10,518 bases of DNA, from positions 1 to 10,518 of the forward strand of contig CAJXEF010000069.1 in assembly GCA_913052545.1 (NCBI GenBank), in the 5' to 3' direction. Source of the DNA: an uncultured Chloroflexota bacterium (GTDB lineage: Bacteria; Chloroflexota; Dehalococcoidia; UBA3495). Position 1 is the first letter of the stretch. Every line of letters starts with the position of its first letter. Shown here in pieces: positions 1 through 7,138 of the stretch. The notes beneath the pieces were generated by a model, which saw only the letters and a program-made list of their open reading frames with translations, was not told the origin of the DNA and did not search any database. A program made the position numbers and the translations under genes.

Positions 1-302
1 ACTAAAAGTGGCAAAAAAATCGCCTTCACTTTTGTGAAGACGCTTCAACTATACCAACATATAGAAAGCACTTTTGTCAAGGGTTTGTAGCTAAAATTCA
101 TTTTAAACCTTCTCAATTTCCAACAGAATCGACCGTAAAACCGCTGTATGGTTACTGTTCCTTAGCCCAATCACAAGCATTTAGACAGAATTACGTCAAA
201 AATTGTTGCTTCGATTTGCCATCGCCAGGTAGTAAAATAAATTTGAAAAACTATAACGATATATTCATATATTATCACCCTGTATTTTCCTTTAACAGAA
301 TT
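1..302. other. Left-edge non-coding region without a supported gene
   Basis: No reading frame on either strand here looks like a real gene. On the minus strand a frame opens at a TTG at 49 and stays open to the window edge (16 codons). It has no Shine-Dalgarno site, so I do not call it, but a minus-strand gene could begin just beyond the edge. A TTGACA hexamer lies on the minus strand at 80-75, without a convincing -10 box at normal spacing. The region also contains a repeated 13-mer, listed separately. The plus-strand frame of the metallopeptidase is open from a TTG at 216, but I consider 216-302 leader rather than coding. Confidence 0.4.
27..81. repeat. Pair of near-identical 13-mers, possible operator
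   Basis: CACTTTTGTGAAG at 27-39 and CACTTTTGTCAAG at 69-81 differ at one base and start 42 bp apart, about four helical turns. The first copy lies in a perfect inverted repeat, CTTCAC-TTTT-GTGAAG at 24-39. On the minus strand the second copy contains TTGACA. Regular spacing plus a palindrome is typical of a regulator binding site, but no regulator is visible in the window, and short AT-rich repeats also arise by chance. Confidence 0.3.
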
Positions 303-1007
303 ATGCAATATAAATTTAATCTAGATTTTGATCACACCATCAGGAAGAGTTCGAGGGCCAAACGAATAATAATTAATGTAACCATACGGGACGGGATAGA
401 GGTTGTTGTCCCCAAATTAATGGATACTCGTTGTGTACCGGATGTGCTTGAGAAAAACCAGGCGTGGCTTCAAAAACAGATGAAGTGGATCACTGAGATG
501 CGGCAATCTCTTATGCCCAACGAAATCTATCTGGCCGCGTTGAACCAATCTTGGGCAGTGAAGTACCTGCCAGATCAGGGAGGCAAAAAGTCGTTCATCG
601 AAGAAGGCTCACTTCTTAAGATACGAGGTCCTAATGTCGAGCCTATGGAAATTGTATCAATCCTAAACAAATGGCTGCATTCAGTCGCCAAATCTACTTT
701 AACGGCATTATTAAATCAAGAAAGCAACAATAAGCATTTGCCGTTCCATAGAGTTACCATACGGCGAGCCAAAACTCGCTGGGGAAGCTGTTCCTCAATA
801 GGATCGATATCTTTAAATCGTAATCTAATGTTCCTCCCACCCGAGTTGGTACGATATGTGGTAATACATGAGTTGTGCCACACCCAACAACTAAACCACT
901 CCATACACTTCTGGAAACTGTTTGAAGAACTATACCCCGGAGCTAGAGCGTTGAACAAACAAGTCAAGAAAGCAACAGACCTGGTACCCGCATGGGCTAA
1001 ATATTGA
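303..1007 (+). CDS. YgjP/SprT-like zinc metallopeptidase (DUF45, M48-related)
   Basis: Predicted metal-dependent peptidase of the YgjP type (DUF45), 234 residues from the ATG at 303, close to the usual family length. The C-terminal half carries the family signature: TRWGSCSS (158-165), then HELCH (189-193), which supplies two zinc-ligand histidines and the catalytic glutamate, then NHS with the likely third ligand H199, then an FW...LYPG segment. There is no signal peptide or membrane segment, so the protein is cytoplasmic. Physiological substrates of this family are poorly known. The frame is open back to a TTG at 216, but those 29 extra residues are low-complexity and unlike the family N-terminus; no start has a good ribosome site. 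Family assignment is firm; the exact start is uncertain. It is followed 49 bp later by a small membrane-protein gene on the same strand. Confidence 0.88.
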   Translation: MQYKFNLDFDHTIRKSSRAKRIIINVTIRDGIEVVVPKLMDTRCVPDVLEKNQAWLQKQMKWITEMRQSLMPNEIYLAALNQSWAVKYLPDQGGKKSFIEEGSLLKIRGPNVEPMEIVSILNKWLHSVAKSTLTALLNQESNNKHLPFHRVTIRRAKTRWGSCSSIGSISLNRNLMFLPPELVRYVVIHELCHTQQLNHSIHFWKLFEELYPGARALNKQVKKATDLVPAWAKY

Positions 1008-1056
1008 TCGAATACCCTGCCAAGCGTAACAAAGGAAAACTCCAGAACTATTAACG

Positions 1057-1389
1057 ATGTCAGGATTAAGTCAGACCATAACAAAGCTCCTTCCAATATG
1101 GCTTGTTCTTGGCATTATTCTGATCATTATCCTGTTATATATCAAACAAAATCAAAGAGCCAAACTAACTTTAGAAAACTGGTTGAACCAAAATGATTTC
1201 CAACTAACGTCAGTTGAAAGGCGCTTCTTTCGTAAGGGTCCATATCTCTTGAAAAGTAGTAAGGGCCAGGTAATATTCCGGATATCTATAGTCAATAATC
1301 AACACGAAGAGAACATGGCCTGGGTCAAATGTGGTTCGTATTTTAAAGGGGCTGCTTTTTCCGATGCTATTGATGTTACATTCGACTAA
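1057..1389 (+). CDS. Small single-pass membrane protein, function unknown
   Basis: A 110-residue protein. One strongly hydrophobic segment at about residues 12-29 (IWLVLGIILIIILLY) is followed by positively charged residues (KQNQRAK), which predicts an N-out/C-in single-pass helix with a cytoplasmic tail of about 80 residues. The tail looks like a compact mostly-beta domain: FFRKGPYLLKSSKGQ, then a strand, then WVKCGSYFKG. I recall similar KGP...SSKGQ...WVRCGS patterns in small uncharacterised membrane proteins of several bacterial phyla, but I know no function. No strong ribosome-binding site precedes the ATG; AAAGGA at 1031-1036 is too far away. The gene may be co-transcribed with the metallopeptidase upstream. 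Its end lies only 23 bp from the end of the convergent FMN-binding gene, leaving no room for a conventional terminator between them. Confidence 0.7.
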   Translation: MSGLSQTITKLLPIWLVLGIILIIILLYIKQNQRAKLTLENWLNQNDFQLTSVERRFFRKGPYLLKSSKGQVIFRISIVNNQHEENMAWVKCGSYFKGAAFSDAIDVTFD

Positions 1390-1412
1390 CCAATTAAAAC
1401 GCCATCGTTACG

Positions 1413-1889
1413 TTAGGAATTCTCTGACTGAATAGAACCCCAATAAGGAATCCACTGTTCCCTCATATTTGCTTCGGTCTTGTCCGAAGTATATGCAGGA
1501 GATATCACAGGAACCGCCTCATGAATCTCCAATAGCACGTACCGAGAGGTAGGTAATAAAGACTGATGAACGCCCCTGCTTCCAGACATATAAGCTGCTC
1601 TGATGTCCTCAAAGAGTGTGCCGGACGTAACTAGCGAGGCTGTCCCCTTAAATCGATATCCTTTCCTAATGAAAGCATCTAATACGTTCAATTCAAACCG
1701 AGGATTTACTGACAAATTGGAGATGGTCGTCGGGGAACCAAGATCAGCAAATACCAAATGATTATCATCCCATACGGAAGTTGTCCCCTTCGGAGATAAA
1801 TTAGGAGAGCCATCCGGACATACAGTAGCGATAAAACCCATACGCTGTTGCCGTACAACACGTTTCATGTCATCAGTTAATATACTCAT
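1413..1889 (-). CDS. Pyridoxamine 5'-phosphate oxidase-family FMN-binding split-barrel protein
   Basis: A 158-residue protein of the pyridoxamine-phosphate-oxidase-like split-barrel superfamily. The N-terminus has the usual pattern: a short helix, then GFIATVCPDGSPNLSPKGT (18-36), the first two barrel strands with the cofactor-contacting SPKG turn. It continues with HLVFADLGSPTTISNLSVNPRFELNV, in which the superfamily usually binds FMN phosphate, and then GYRFKGTASLV, a typical mid-barrel strand. Members bind FMN, F420 or haem; the sequence does not decide between them or give a substrate, and it need not be a vitamin B6 enzyme. The start is supported by AAGGAA at 1896-1901, about 7 nt upstream of the ATG. 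It lies 33 bp downstream of the PP2C phosphatase gene on the same strand, so it is probably last in that transcription unit. Confidence 0.85.
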   Translation of the reverse strand: MSILTDDMKRVVRQQRMGFIATVCPDGSPNLSPKGTTSVWDDNHLVFADLGSPTTISNLSVNPRFELNVLDAFIRKGYRFKGTASLVTSGTLFEDIRAAYMSGSRGVHQSLLPTSRYVLLEIHEAVPVISPAYTSDKTEANMREQWIPYWGSIQSENS

Positions 1890-1922
1890 GACTACTTCCT
1901 TTAGTTAAGATTAAAAATAAGG

Positions 1923-2675
1923 CTAATCTATGACCACCACTATGATGGTCGTGTTGTCGTGGCCACCACGGTCATTAGCACGCTCAACCAACGCTTCACA
2001 AACTTGATCAATATAATTGGTCTCTAGGATAGATTTGATTTCATTATCATCAATCATCGAGTTGAGCCCATCTGAGCAAAGCAATAGCAGATCACCCTGC
2101 AGAATCGGCATAGTAGTGGTATCTACCTCTACCGTTGGATGAATGCCTATGGCCCTAGTAATCACATTACGATTTGGGTGTACTCTGGCTTGCTCCGGAG
2201 TCAGAATTCCCTGAGCGACTGCTTCTTCCACCCAACTATGGTCTGTAGTCAGCTGGTGAAGATCGCCATTCCTCAAAAGATAACAACGACTGTCCCCGAC
2301 CTGAGATAAGAATAGCTGGGTTTCTCTTATTGCCGCTAATGTACAGGTAGTTCCCATACCCCGGTGAGCCGGCTCCTGCCCTGCCTGCCAAACTTGGGCA
2401 TTCACCTCTTTAATCATATTGGATAAAAATGCTCCGAACTCATTCCCTTCCAATAAACGATCGTGACCTGACAAATGGTTCATTGCTTCGACTATTCCTT
2501 CAACAGTTAGTCGACTCGCAACCTCTCCAGCGGCATGGCCCCCCATTCCGTCGGCAACCACCAATAGCGCGTCGACAGGGATTTCGGTTTCGTCGCCCCC
2601 CAACGCAACGTAATCATCTTCGTTATGATCACGTACTTTACCTACATTTGTAGCGGATTTAATGTTTAGTTGCAT
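1923..2675 (-). CDS. PP2C-family serine/threonine protein phosphatase (Stp/PrpC type)
   Basis: Metal-dependent protein phosphatase of the bacterial PP2C family, cytoplasmic, with no fused domain. Counting from an in-frame GTG at 2693, the motifs in order are RDHNEDD (21-27), VVADGMGGHAAGE (45-57) with metal-binding D48, GMGTT (112-116), VGDSR (132-136), SDGL (207-210) with D208, and GGHDNTT (243-249) with D246. All core metal ligands (Mn or Mg in the family) are present, so it should be active on phospho-Ser/Thr. I place the start at the ATG at 2675 because the protein then begins as the family usually does, about 17 residues before NED. GTG at 2693 would add six residues and has no ribosome site; AAGGTG at 2696-2691 lies 15 nt from the ATG, which is rather far. 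No partner Ser/Thr kinase is in this window. Confidence 0.92.
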   Translation of the reverse strand: MQLNIKSATNVGKVRDHNEDDYVALGGDETEIPVDALLVVADGMGGHAAGEVASRLTVEGIVEAMNHLSGHDRLLEGNEFGAFLSNMIKEVNAQVWQAGQEPAHRGMGTTCTLAAIRETQLFLSQVGDSRCYLLRNGDLHQLTTDHSWVEEAVAQGILTPEQARVHPNRNVITRAIGIHPTVEVDTTTMPILQGDLLLLCSDGLNSMIDDNEIKSILETNYIDQVCEALVERANDRGGHDNTTIIVVVID

Positions 2676-2710
2676 GCTTTGAAATGATAACACCTTCTCA
2701 GGTTAAAGCT

Positions 2711-2735
2711 CTTGATTCCAACGTGAGCAATCAAG
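2711..2735. repeat. Inverted repeat between helicase and phosphatase genes
   Basis: CTTGATT (2711-2717) and AATCAAG (2729-2735) form a perfect 7-bp stem around an 11-nt loop in the 107-bp gap between the helicase stop and the phosphatase start. There is no U-run, so it is not a standard intrinsic terminator. It could be an mRNA processing or attenuation hairpin, or chance. Confidence 0.3.
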
Positions 2736-2782
2736 CACTAACTAAACTACCAACCGAAATCGAACAACTCAATCTCAAATTA

Positions 2783-4858
2783 CTATCTCCAACCCGTCAT
2801 GGAAAGGACTAGAGGAAATACTGGGCCAGAACCCTTGGACTGCAAAAGCCAAGCAGCCGTTGTAAGAGTCCATCTAGTATCAGTTAAATCATCTATCAAA
2901 AGAACGGCCGAATCCGGGACAGGGGAAGAATTAACGAATAGAGTTCCATCTATATGGCTGGCCCGCTGTACGCTATTAGACATAGGACTACGACCCTTAG
3001 CCTGAATATTACTGTCTATAACACCGACAAAGGGAATGGATAGAGCGGCCGCAAGCCGAGAACTGAAATCTTCGATAACACCGGGTTGCCCGGTCGACGG
3101 AACACAGGTAATCCACGAAGGAGTTGGGCTTGGATCCCACATCGTGAATAGATCTGTGCATGCTTGGACCAGAACATCAGAGTAACGCCCTTCCTGATAT
3201 CTTCCCTCTCTCACTAATTTACCCCAGCCATCATCTCCCCATATGCAAAGAGACTTGCCTTCCATGGCCTGATGATTCGGTGGTATCCTGCCCTTGAGTC
3301 CATAAACCGGCATACCGCCAAAAGGCCACTGTTTTCTAGGTTCTATGGTGATATTAGAACGCTTGAGAAAAGCGATAGCCTCTGACAGTAAATAAGGATC
3401 CGTATCGGATCCCAACGGTTCTAATTGTTTAGCCGGCACGCCTTGAGTATCCCCGTCCAATGCCTGGATCAAGAATTCCATATGACCAGTCTTCAGAGCA
3501 ACATATTCCTGCATCTGTAACTGTTCCTCTTTTCTCAAGCCAGTTAGTCTCTCTGCTCGTTCCCAGAACGACTCAGCCAAAACTTGGGAGGTAAGCTGCC
3601 ATCTATTTCGATCCCTAGCTATCGGGCTAGGTGATTCAAGTGACAATAATTCTAAAGTTTTTTGTATGCGTCCCATGCTCAAATTCACCGCAGACATCAA
3701 CTGATTGGTTGACAGACCATCCAAATTTTTCGCTAGCTCACCAATAACCAACCCTACCTCTTCTCTAGTTGGGAAAGCATTTTCAATAAAATAATTCGTG
3801 ATATCAATTTCTTCTTTACCACTTAATAAGATTCCTCTGGCATTATTTATACCTCTCCCTGCTCGACCGACCTGCTGATAATAGGCAACAACTGACCCTG
3901 GGGTTTGATAATGAATCACAAACGCCAAATCTGGCTTGTCGAACCCCATTCCTAAAGCCGTAGTAGCCACTAATGCTTTTAATTCATTATCTAAAAGGGC
4001 TTGCTCAAGTTCGGCCCTGCCTTCCGACATAGCTCCCGTGTAAGCAGATACATTGAACCCCTGACTCTGGAGCCATTCAGCAACCATACCTGCATCACGA
4101 ATAGTGAGAGCGTAAATAATTCCGTTTCCAGGCAAGCTGCGCAGCTTGCCTGCCAACCACGCCAGCCTTTCGGACTGGGAGTCCAGGGTTATTGTTTCCA
4201 GAGATAATGATGGTCGGGCCAGATCACCTCTTGATAACTCCAAGCCCGGGCCAAGCACCTGGTGTAAATCTTCTACTACACGATCATTAGCCGTAGCTGT
4301 AGTAGCAAGGACTCGAAGATCAGGTGGAAGATCTTTCAAAATCCGCTCTAATATCCGGTAATGGGGCCTAAAGTCGTGTCCCCAATCAGATATGCAATGA
4401 GCCTCATCTATTACCAATATAGAAATCTCATCCTGAATCGCACCCATAACTTGCTGCCTAAAATATTCGTTTCCTAAGCGTTCAGGGGAAATTAGTAATA
4501 TATCGATCACGTCATTCTTTATGTCTTGCTCTATACCTTCCCAATCCTCTCTGTTATCGGAATTTATGGTGACAGCTCTAACTCCCATCCTCTCTGCAGC
4601 CGATATCTGATTTCGCATTAATGACAACAATGGGGAAATCAATAAAGCAGGCCCGAAGCCTTGGTCCCTCAATAACTGGGTAGCTATAAAATAGACAAAG
4701 CTCTTACCCCAACCAGTTTTTTGAACAACTAATAACCGGCCACTACCTTCGACGACGGCTTCGATAGCGGCTTCTTGACTATCCCTAAACTCCGCATTGG
4801 GATCACCAGTGCCTTTTCTCAATAATTGAAGAGATTTTTTAAAATCGTATGTTGCCAT
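2783..4858 (-). CDS. RecQ-family ATP-dependent DNA helicase with phosphoribosyltransferase-like C-terminus
   Basis: Superfamily 2 DNA helicase, 691 residues. Motifs in order: Walker A QKTGWGKS (46-53), ISPLLSLMRNQ (74-84), DEAH (151-154) running into the RecQ aromatic-rich loop HCISDWGHDFRP (154-165), TTATA (186-190), TTALGMGFDKPD (299-310) and QQVGRAGRG with the arginine finger (328-336). These place it in RecQ and predict 3'-5' unwinding. After residue 340 the protein departs from E. coli RecQ: there is no four-cysteine zinc site and no recognisable HRDC domain. The last 120 or so residues resemble a type I phosphoribosyltransferase: a VPS strand near 586, then VLLIDDLTDTRWTLT (652-666), matching the PRPP-binding pattern (DDxxTTGxT) except that R-W replaces G-x. 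I recall such RecQ-PRT fusions in Actinobacteria and related groups; their role is unclear. No strong ribosome site precedes the ATG. Confidence 0.92.
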   Translation of the reverse strand: MATYDFKKSLQLLRKGTGDPNAEFRDSQEAAIEAVVEGSGRLLVVQKTGWGKSFVYFIATQLLRDQGFGPALLISPLLSLMRNQISAAERMGVRAVTINSDNREDWEGIEQDIKNDVIDILLISPERLGNEYFRQQVMGAIQDEISILVIDEAHCISDWGHDFRPHYRILERILKDLPPDLRVLATTATANDRVVEDLHQVLGPGLELSRGDLARPSLSLETITLDSQSERLAWLAGKLRSLPGNGIIYALTIRDAGMVAEWLQSQGFNVSAYTGAMSEGRAELEQALLDNELKALVATTALGMGFDKPDLAFVIHYQTPGSVVAYYQQVGRAGRGINNARGILLSGKEEIDITNYFIENAFPTREEVGLVIGELAKNLDGLSTNQLMSAVNLSMGRIQKTLELLSLESPSPIARDRNRWQLTSQVLAESFWERAERLTGLRKEEQLQMQEYVALKTGHMEFLIQALDGDTQGVPAKQLEPLGSDTDPYLLSEAIAFLKRSNITIEPRKQWPFGGMPVYGLKGRIPPNHQAMEGKSLCIWGDDGWGKLVREGRYQEGRYSDVLVQACTDLFTMWDPSPTPSWITCVPSTGQPGVIEDFSSRLAAALSIPFVGVIDSNIQAKGRSPMSNSVQRASHIDGTLFVNSSPVPDSAVLLIDDLTDTRWTLTTAAWLLQSKGSGPVFPLVLSMTGWR
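3396..3412. repeat. Short inverted repeat inside the helicase gene
   Basis: GGATCCG (3396-3402) and CGGATCC (3406-3412) form a perfect 7-bp stem with a 3-nt loop within coding sequence. It contains two BamHI-type hexamers 11 bp apart. Probably incidental, but it is a compact hairpin in the mRNA. Confidence 0.35.
4129..4152. repeat. Perfect 24-bp palindrome inside the helicase gene
   Basis: The 12-base arm CAGGCAAGCTGC (4129-4140) is followed at once by its exact reverse complement GCAGCTTGCCTG (4141-4152), with no spacer and no mismatch. It encodes AGKLRSLPG (about residues 236-244) near the join between the two helicase lobes. A palindrome of this length is unlikely by chance in 2 kb. It might be a dyad binding site, an mRNA hairpin, a recombination scar or an assembly artefact. 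Confidence 0.6.
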
Positions 4859-4956
4859 TTTTAATACAACCCAAAGATAAAGATTAGTACATCCTAAACA
4901 TCGATATCATTTTTTAACTGTGACGGAAGGGTTTCATCTTTTGCAAACCCATTAGT

Positions 4957-5337
4957 TTAAAACCGTATCTCTTGAAACCTAACTTTACCTTCGTCTATCA
5001 ACTCCTTTATCCTCCTTTGTTTTTGAGACATATTAGAATCTCCAGTTTTGAATTCCACTATAATTATCTCGTCTTCCTCAAACTGGATCCCATCTATAGG
5101 TCTTCCTAGAAATTTGAACTTTTGTATGTCCCATCCGAGATTCTGGAAAGTATCAGTGAACGGGGCAAATTGTTCCGCCATCAATCCCCTTCCCACTGAG
5201 ACTCCAAGCACTCGCGAATCAATCCCCTTTATTAGTTTCCCTTTACTCGCCCACTGCCGGATATTTAGCCATACACTCAAGATGACCAAAACAAATAATG
5301 CCGCTAATACAATATAGCTAACGCTTATATCAAACAC
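4957..5337 (-). CDS. Membrane-anchored PD-(D/E)xK nuclease, Holliday-junction-resolvase related (Endonuc_Holl type)
   Basis: A 126-residue protein starting at GTG 5337, supported by a strong ribosome site, GAGGAGG at 5349-5343, 5 nt upstream. Residues 6-24 form one hydrophobic helix, an anchor or uncleaved signal. The remainder matches the predicted endonuclease family distantly related to archaeal Holliday junction resolvases (Endonuc_Holl, COG4741 as I recall). The active-site pattern of the restriction-endonuclease fold is visible: E55 in the preceding helix, D82 in GRPIDGI, then E95 and K97 in IIIVEFKTG, followed by SQKQRRIKELI, typical of the C-terminal helix. All catalytic residues are present. 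The sidedness of the nuclease domain relative to the membrane is not certain; a KGK-containing stretch after the helix favours the cytoplasm. It lies 98 bp upstream of the RecQ-type helicase on the same strand, which suggests a shared role in DNA processing. Confidence 0.82.
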   Translation of the reverse strand: MFDISVSYIVLAALFVLVILSVWLNIRQWASKGKLIKGIDSRVLGVSVGRGLMAEQFAPFTDTFQNLGWDIQKFKFLGRPIDGIQFEEDEIIIVEFKTGDSNMSQKQRRIKELIDEGKVRFQEIRF

Positions 5338-5462
5338 TGGAACCTCCTCAACACAGAGTTACCATTCTTACAGTGCATGGGCAGATCGCAATTACAGCGG
5401 GATTCTAACTTAAGTTCTGTCCCATCCATGAATACTATCGTTACAACTATGATAGAACCCTA

Positions 5463-5471
5463 TGCTAACAT
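5463..5471 (+). promoter_or_regulatory. Possible extended -10 element for the DinB-family gene
   Basis: TGC followed by TAACAT (5466-5471) resembles an extended -10 box (TGnTATAAT, four of six core bases). It lies about 47 bp upstream of the chosen DinB start. No good -35 sits at normal spacing. A weak inverted repeat, CTATC...GATAG, lies just upstream at about 5435-5455. Tentative. Confidence 0.2.
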
Positions 5472-5517
5472 GGAGTCTGAAATGACCATTCTAAACTAGC
5501 AAAGCAGGATGAAGCAG

Positions 5518-6045
5518 ATGGCTACAACTGAAAATGTAGATCTCAAGAGATTTATCATAACTCTGTGCGAATCCCCTATACGCTGGATTCATGAGGCTAC
5601 GAGTGGATTGACTGACGACCAACTTTACTTCCAACCGGACCCAAATTCCAATTCGATAGCTTGGTTAATCTGGCATCTTTCGAGATGGCGAGACAAGATC
5701 AGCGCTGCAGCTCTTGGTGAGTCGGAGGTCTGGGAGTCACAAGGCTGGGCTGACCACTTCGGAATGGAAATATCCAGGACCGGATTAGGTGACACTACAG
5801 AGCAGGTGGTTACTTTCCGAGTTTCAAGAGACTTGCTCATTGGATATGCTGATTCAGCTCACAGCGCCATCACCGATAGAGTCTCACGCATGTCTTCGAA
5901 TCAATTTACCTCTGAAATCGAGTATATGCCAGGTGCACACAGATCAGCATGGCGGGCACTTATCAGTGTCATGGGAGATTCCTCAGAGCATACAGGACAA
6001 ATTAACTATTTGAGGGGCCTCATCACTGGCCCTGGATGGCGGTGA
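5518..6045 (+). CDS. DinB-superfamily protein (DUF664-like)
   Basis: A 175-residue four-helix-bundle protein of the DinB/YfiT-like superfamily, which includes mycothiol- and bacillithiol-dependent transferases and many uncharacterised metal-binding proteins. Numbered from the upstream ATG at 5509, the motifs are SIAWLIWHLSRW (49-60) with the conserved metal-ligand H56, and DSSEHTGQINYLRG (157-170) with H161. The usual family motif here is HxxxHxGQ, so aspartate D157 replaces the first histidine. I chose the second ATG (5518) because AGGA (5506-5509) then lies 8 nt upstream, whereas it abuts or overlaps the ATG at 5509. The gene is divergent from the nuclease gene, with a 180-bp gap, and converges on the selenoprotein operon with 28 bp between the ends. 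The substrate or thiol cofactor cannot be inferred; catalytic activity is not assured. Confidence 0.83.
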   Translation: MATTENVDLKRFIITLCESPIRWIHEATSGLTDDQLYFQPDPNSNSIAWLIWHLSRWRDKISAAALGESEVWESQGWADHFGMEISRTGLGDTTEQVVTFRVSRDLLIGYADSAHSAITDRVSRMSSNQFTSEIEYMPGAHRSAWRALISVMGDSSEHTGQINYLRGLITGPGWR

Positions 6046-6073
6046 TTGCTTCACTTTAACTAATTCCAAACCT

Positions 6074-7138
6074 CTATTCAATTATTTCGGTGGCTCGTTG
6101 TGTAGCCGACCACGGTAACAGCCAAGAGGAATGTCTACCATCTCCGCCTGCCACGACAATCACCAAATTATCAGGGTCATCAACGATGGGTATCATAAAA
6201 TCATCGTCCTGATTTTCCCACTCTTCGGGCCATTGTCGGGCTGCCCAGTGTGCCCTGTTTCTCAGGATTTTCTTGGGGACCCGGGCGTTTTCAAAAAGGT
6301 ATTGCTTTACATCCTTTCGGCTAAAACCAGCATTTGCAATTTCGTCAGCGTGTTCGGGACCAAACACTATAATGGGAGATGATCCTCGTTGTTGGTAGTA
6401 AAACCCGGAAATACCCATCGCATGAACTGCACCAACAACCGTTTCCAAAACGCCTTCACCAGTTTCCTGAGCTCCTTCCTGGAGTGTCTGTATACCTCTA
6501 ACCGCAGCAACGGTAACAATACTGGTGTCCTCAGAATACCCTAATTCAACATGCAGGGGCTCCCAAGGGCTTCTTTCGGTAGCCTCGGCAAAGCACATAG
6601 TATATTTGCCCGGCCACCCATGAGTAGATTTTTCCATAGTTGATACTTTGGCCCCACCCATATTACGCATGGTTAGCCGTAAAGCCCGGCCTATAGTAGC
6701 GTTTGCTTGATGACCGGACCCAAATACAGCGGTGCCGCTATGTATACCCAGCCGATCTGCTATAGGTCCACTAACCACAACTACTGGCGCGGCTCCGCCG
6801 GTCGTCGTAGTTATTGCTGCCACATTGAATTTAGGCTGTAAAACCGCCTTCACAGCGGCAATGACAACCGGGAAATAATCCGGTTTGCACCCAGCCATTA
6901 CTGCGTTAACAGCGATTTTCTCTACGGTCACAGTCCCATTTAAAGGAGCCATTGTTCCCAAAGATTCTCTAGAATCCAGCGAGCAAGCTTCTATCATCTC
7001 TAGCACAACGTCTTCAGTGGGCGGAATAATTGGAAGACCATCAGTCCATCCTTCCTGATGGTAATAATCATTAATATCCCTGATATTACCGCCTATTTGG
7101 ATACGGCTGGCCCGTGGAATTTCATGTGACATCGTCAT
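6074..7138 (-). CDS. Conserved protein of unknown function, partner of the UGSC selenoprotein
   Basis: A soluble-looking 354-residue protein with no clear signal or membrane helix. I do not recognise a named catalytic family. Conserved-looking blocks are WTDGLPIIPPTED (31-43), MAGCKPDYFPVVIAAVKAVL (81-100) with C84, TTTTGGAAPVVVVSGP (110-125), GSGHQANATIGRALRL (140-155), and a glycine-rich stretch near the C-terminus with GGDGRHSS (331-338). Glycine- and threonine-rich turns between hydrophobic strands suggest an alpha/beta enzyme fold. The ATG at 7138 overlaps the stop of the selenoprotein gene as ATGA, and GGTG lies about 7 nt upstream within that gene, so the two are almost certainly translationally coupled. 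A second ATG at 7132 is possible. I have an unverified impression that proteins with the WTDGLP...PPT pattern recur near UGSC-type genes. C84 is a candidate thiol partner for the selenocysteine; this is inference only. Confidence 0.8.
   Translation of the reverse strand: MTMSHEIPRASRIQIGGNIRDINDYYHQEGWTDGLPIIPPTEDVVLEMIEACSLDSRESLGTMAPLNGTVTVEKIAVNAVMAGCKPDYFPVVIAAVKAVLQPKFNVAAITTTTGGAAPVVVVSGPIADRLGIHSGTAVFGSGHQANATIGRALRLTMRNMGGAKVSTMEKSTHGWPGKYTMCFAEATERSPWEPLHVELGYSEDTSIVTVAAVRGIQTLQEGAQETGEGVLETVVGAVHAMGISGFYYQQRGSSPIIVFGPEHADEIANAGFSRKDVKQYLFENARVPKKILRNRAHWAARQWPEEWENQDDDFMIPIVDDPDNLVIVVAGGDGRHSSWLLPWSATQRATEIIE

Noticed and set aside
1..49. Possible minus-strand gene starting at TTG 49 and leaving the window
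   Set aside because: Only 16 codons are visible, there is no ribosome site, and no motif can be recognised.
716..1096. Minus-strand frame of 126 codons
   Set aside because: It is antisense to the metallopeptidase and the small membrane protein, with no coherent domain.
4273..4305. CTACTACA/TGTAGTAG inverted repeat in the helicase gene
   Set aside because: Eight-base arms with a 17-nt loop are expected about once by chance in a gene of this length, so it was not listed as a feature.
6046..6073. Search for a bidirectional terminator between the converging DinB gene and selenoprotein operon
   Set aside because: The 28-bp gap has no stem-loop followed by a U-run in either direction.
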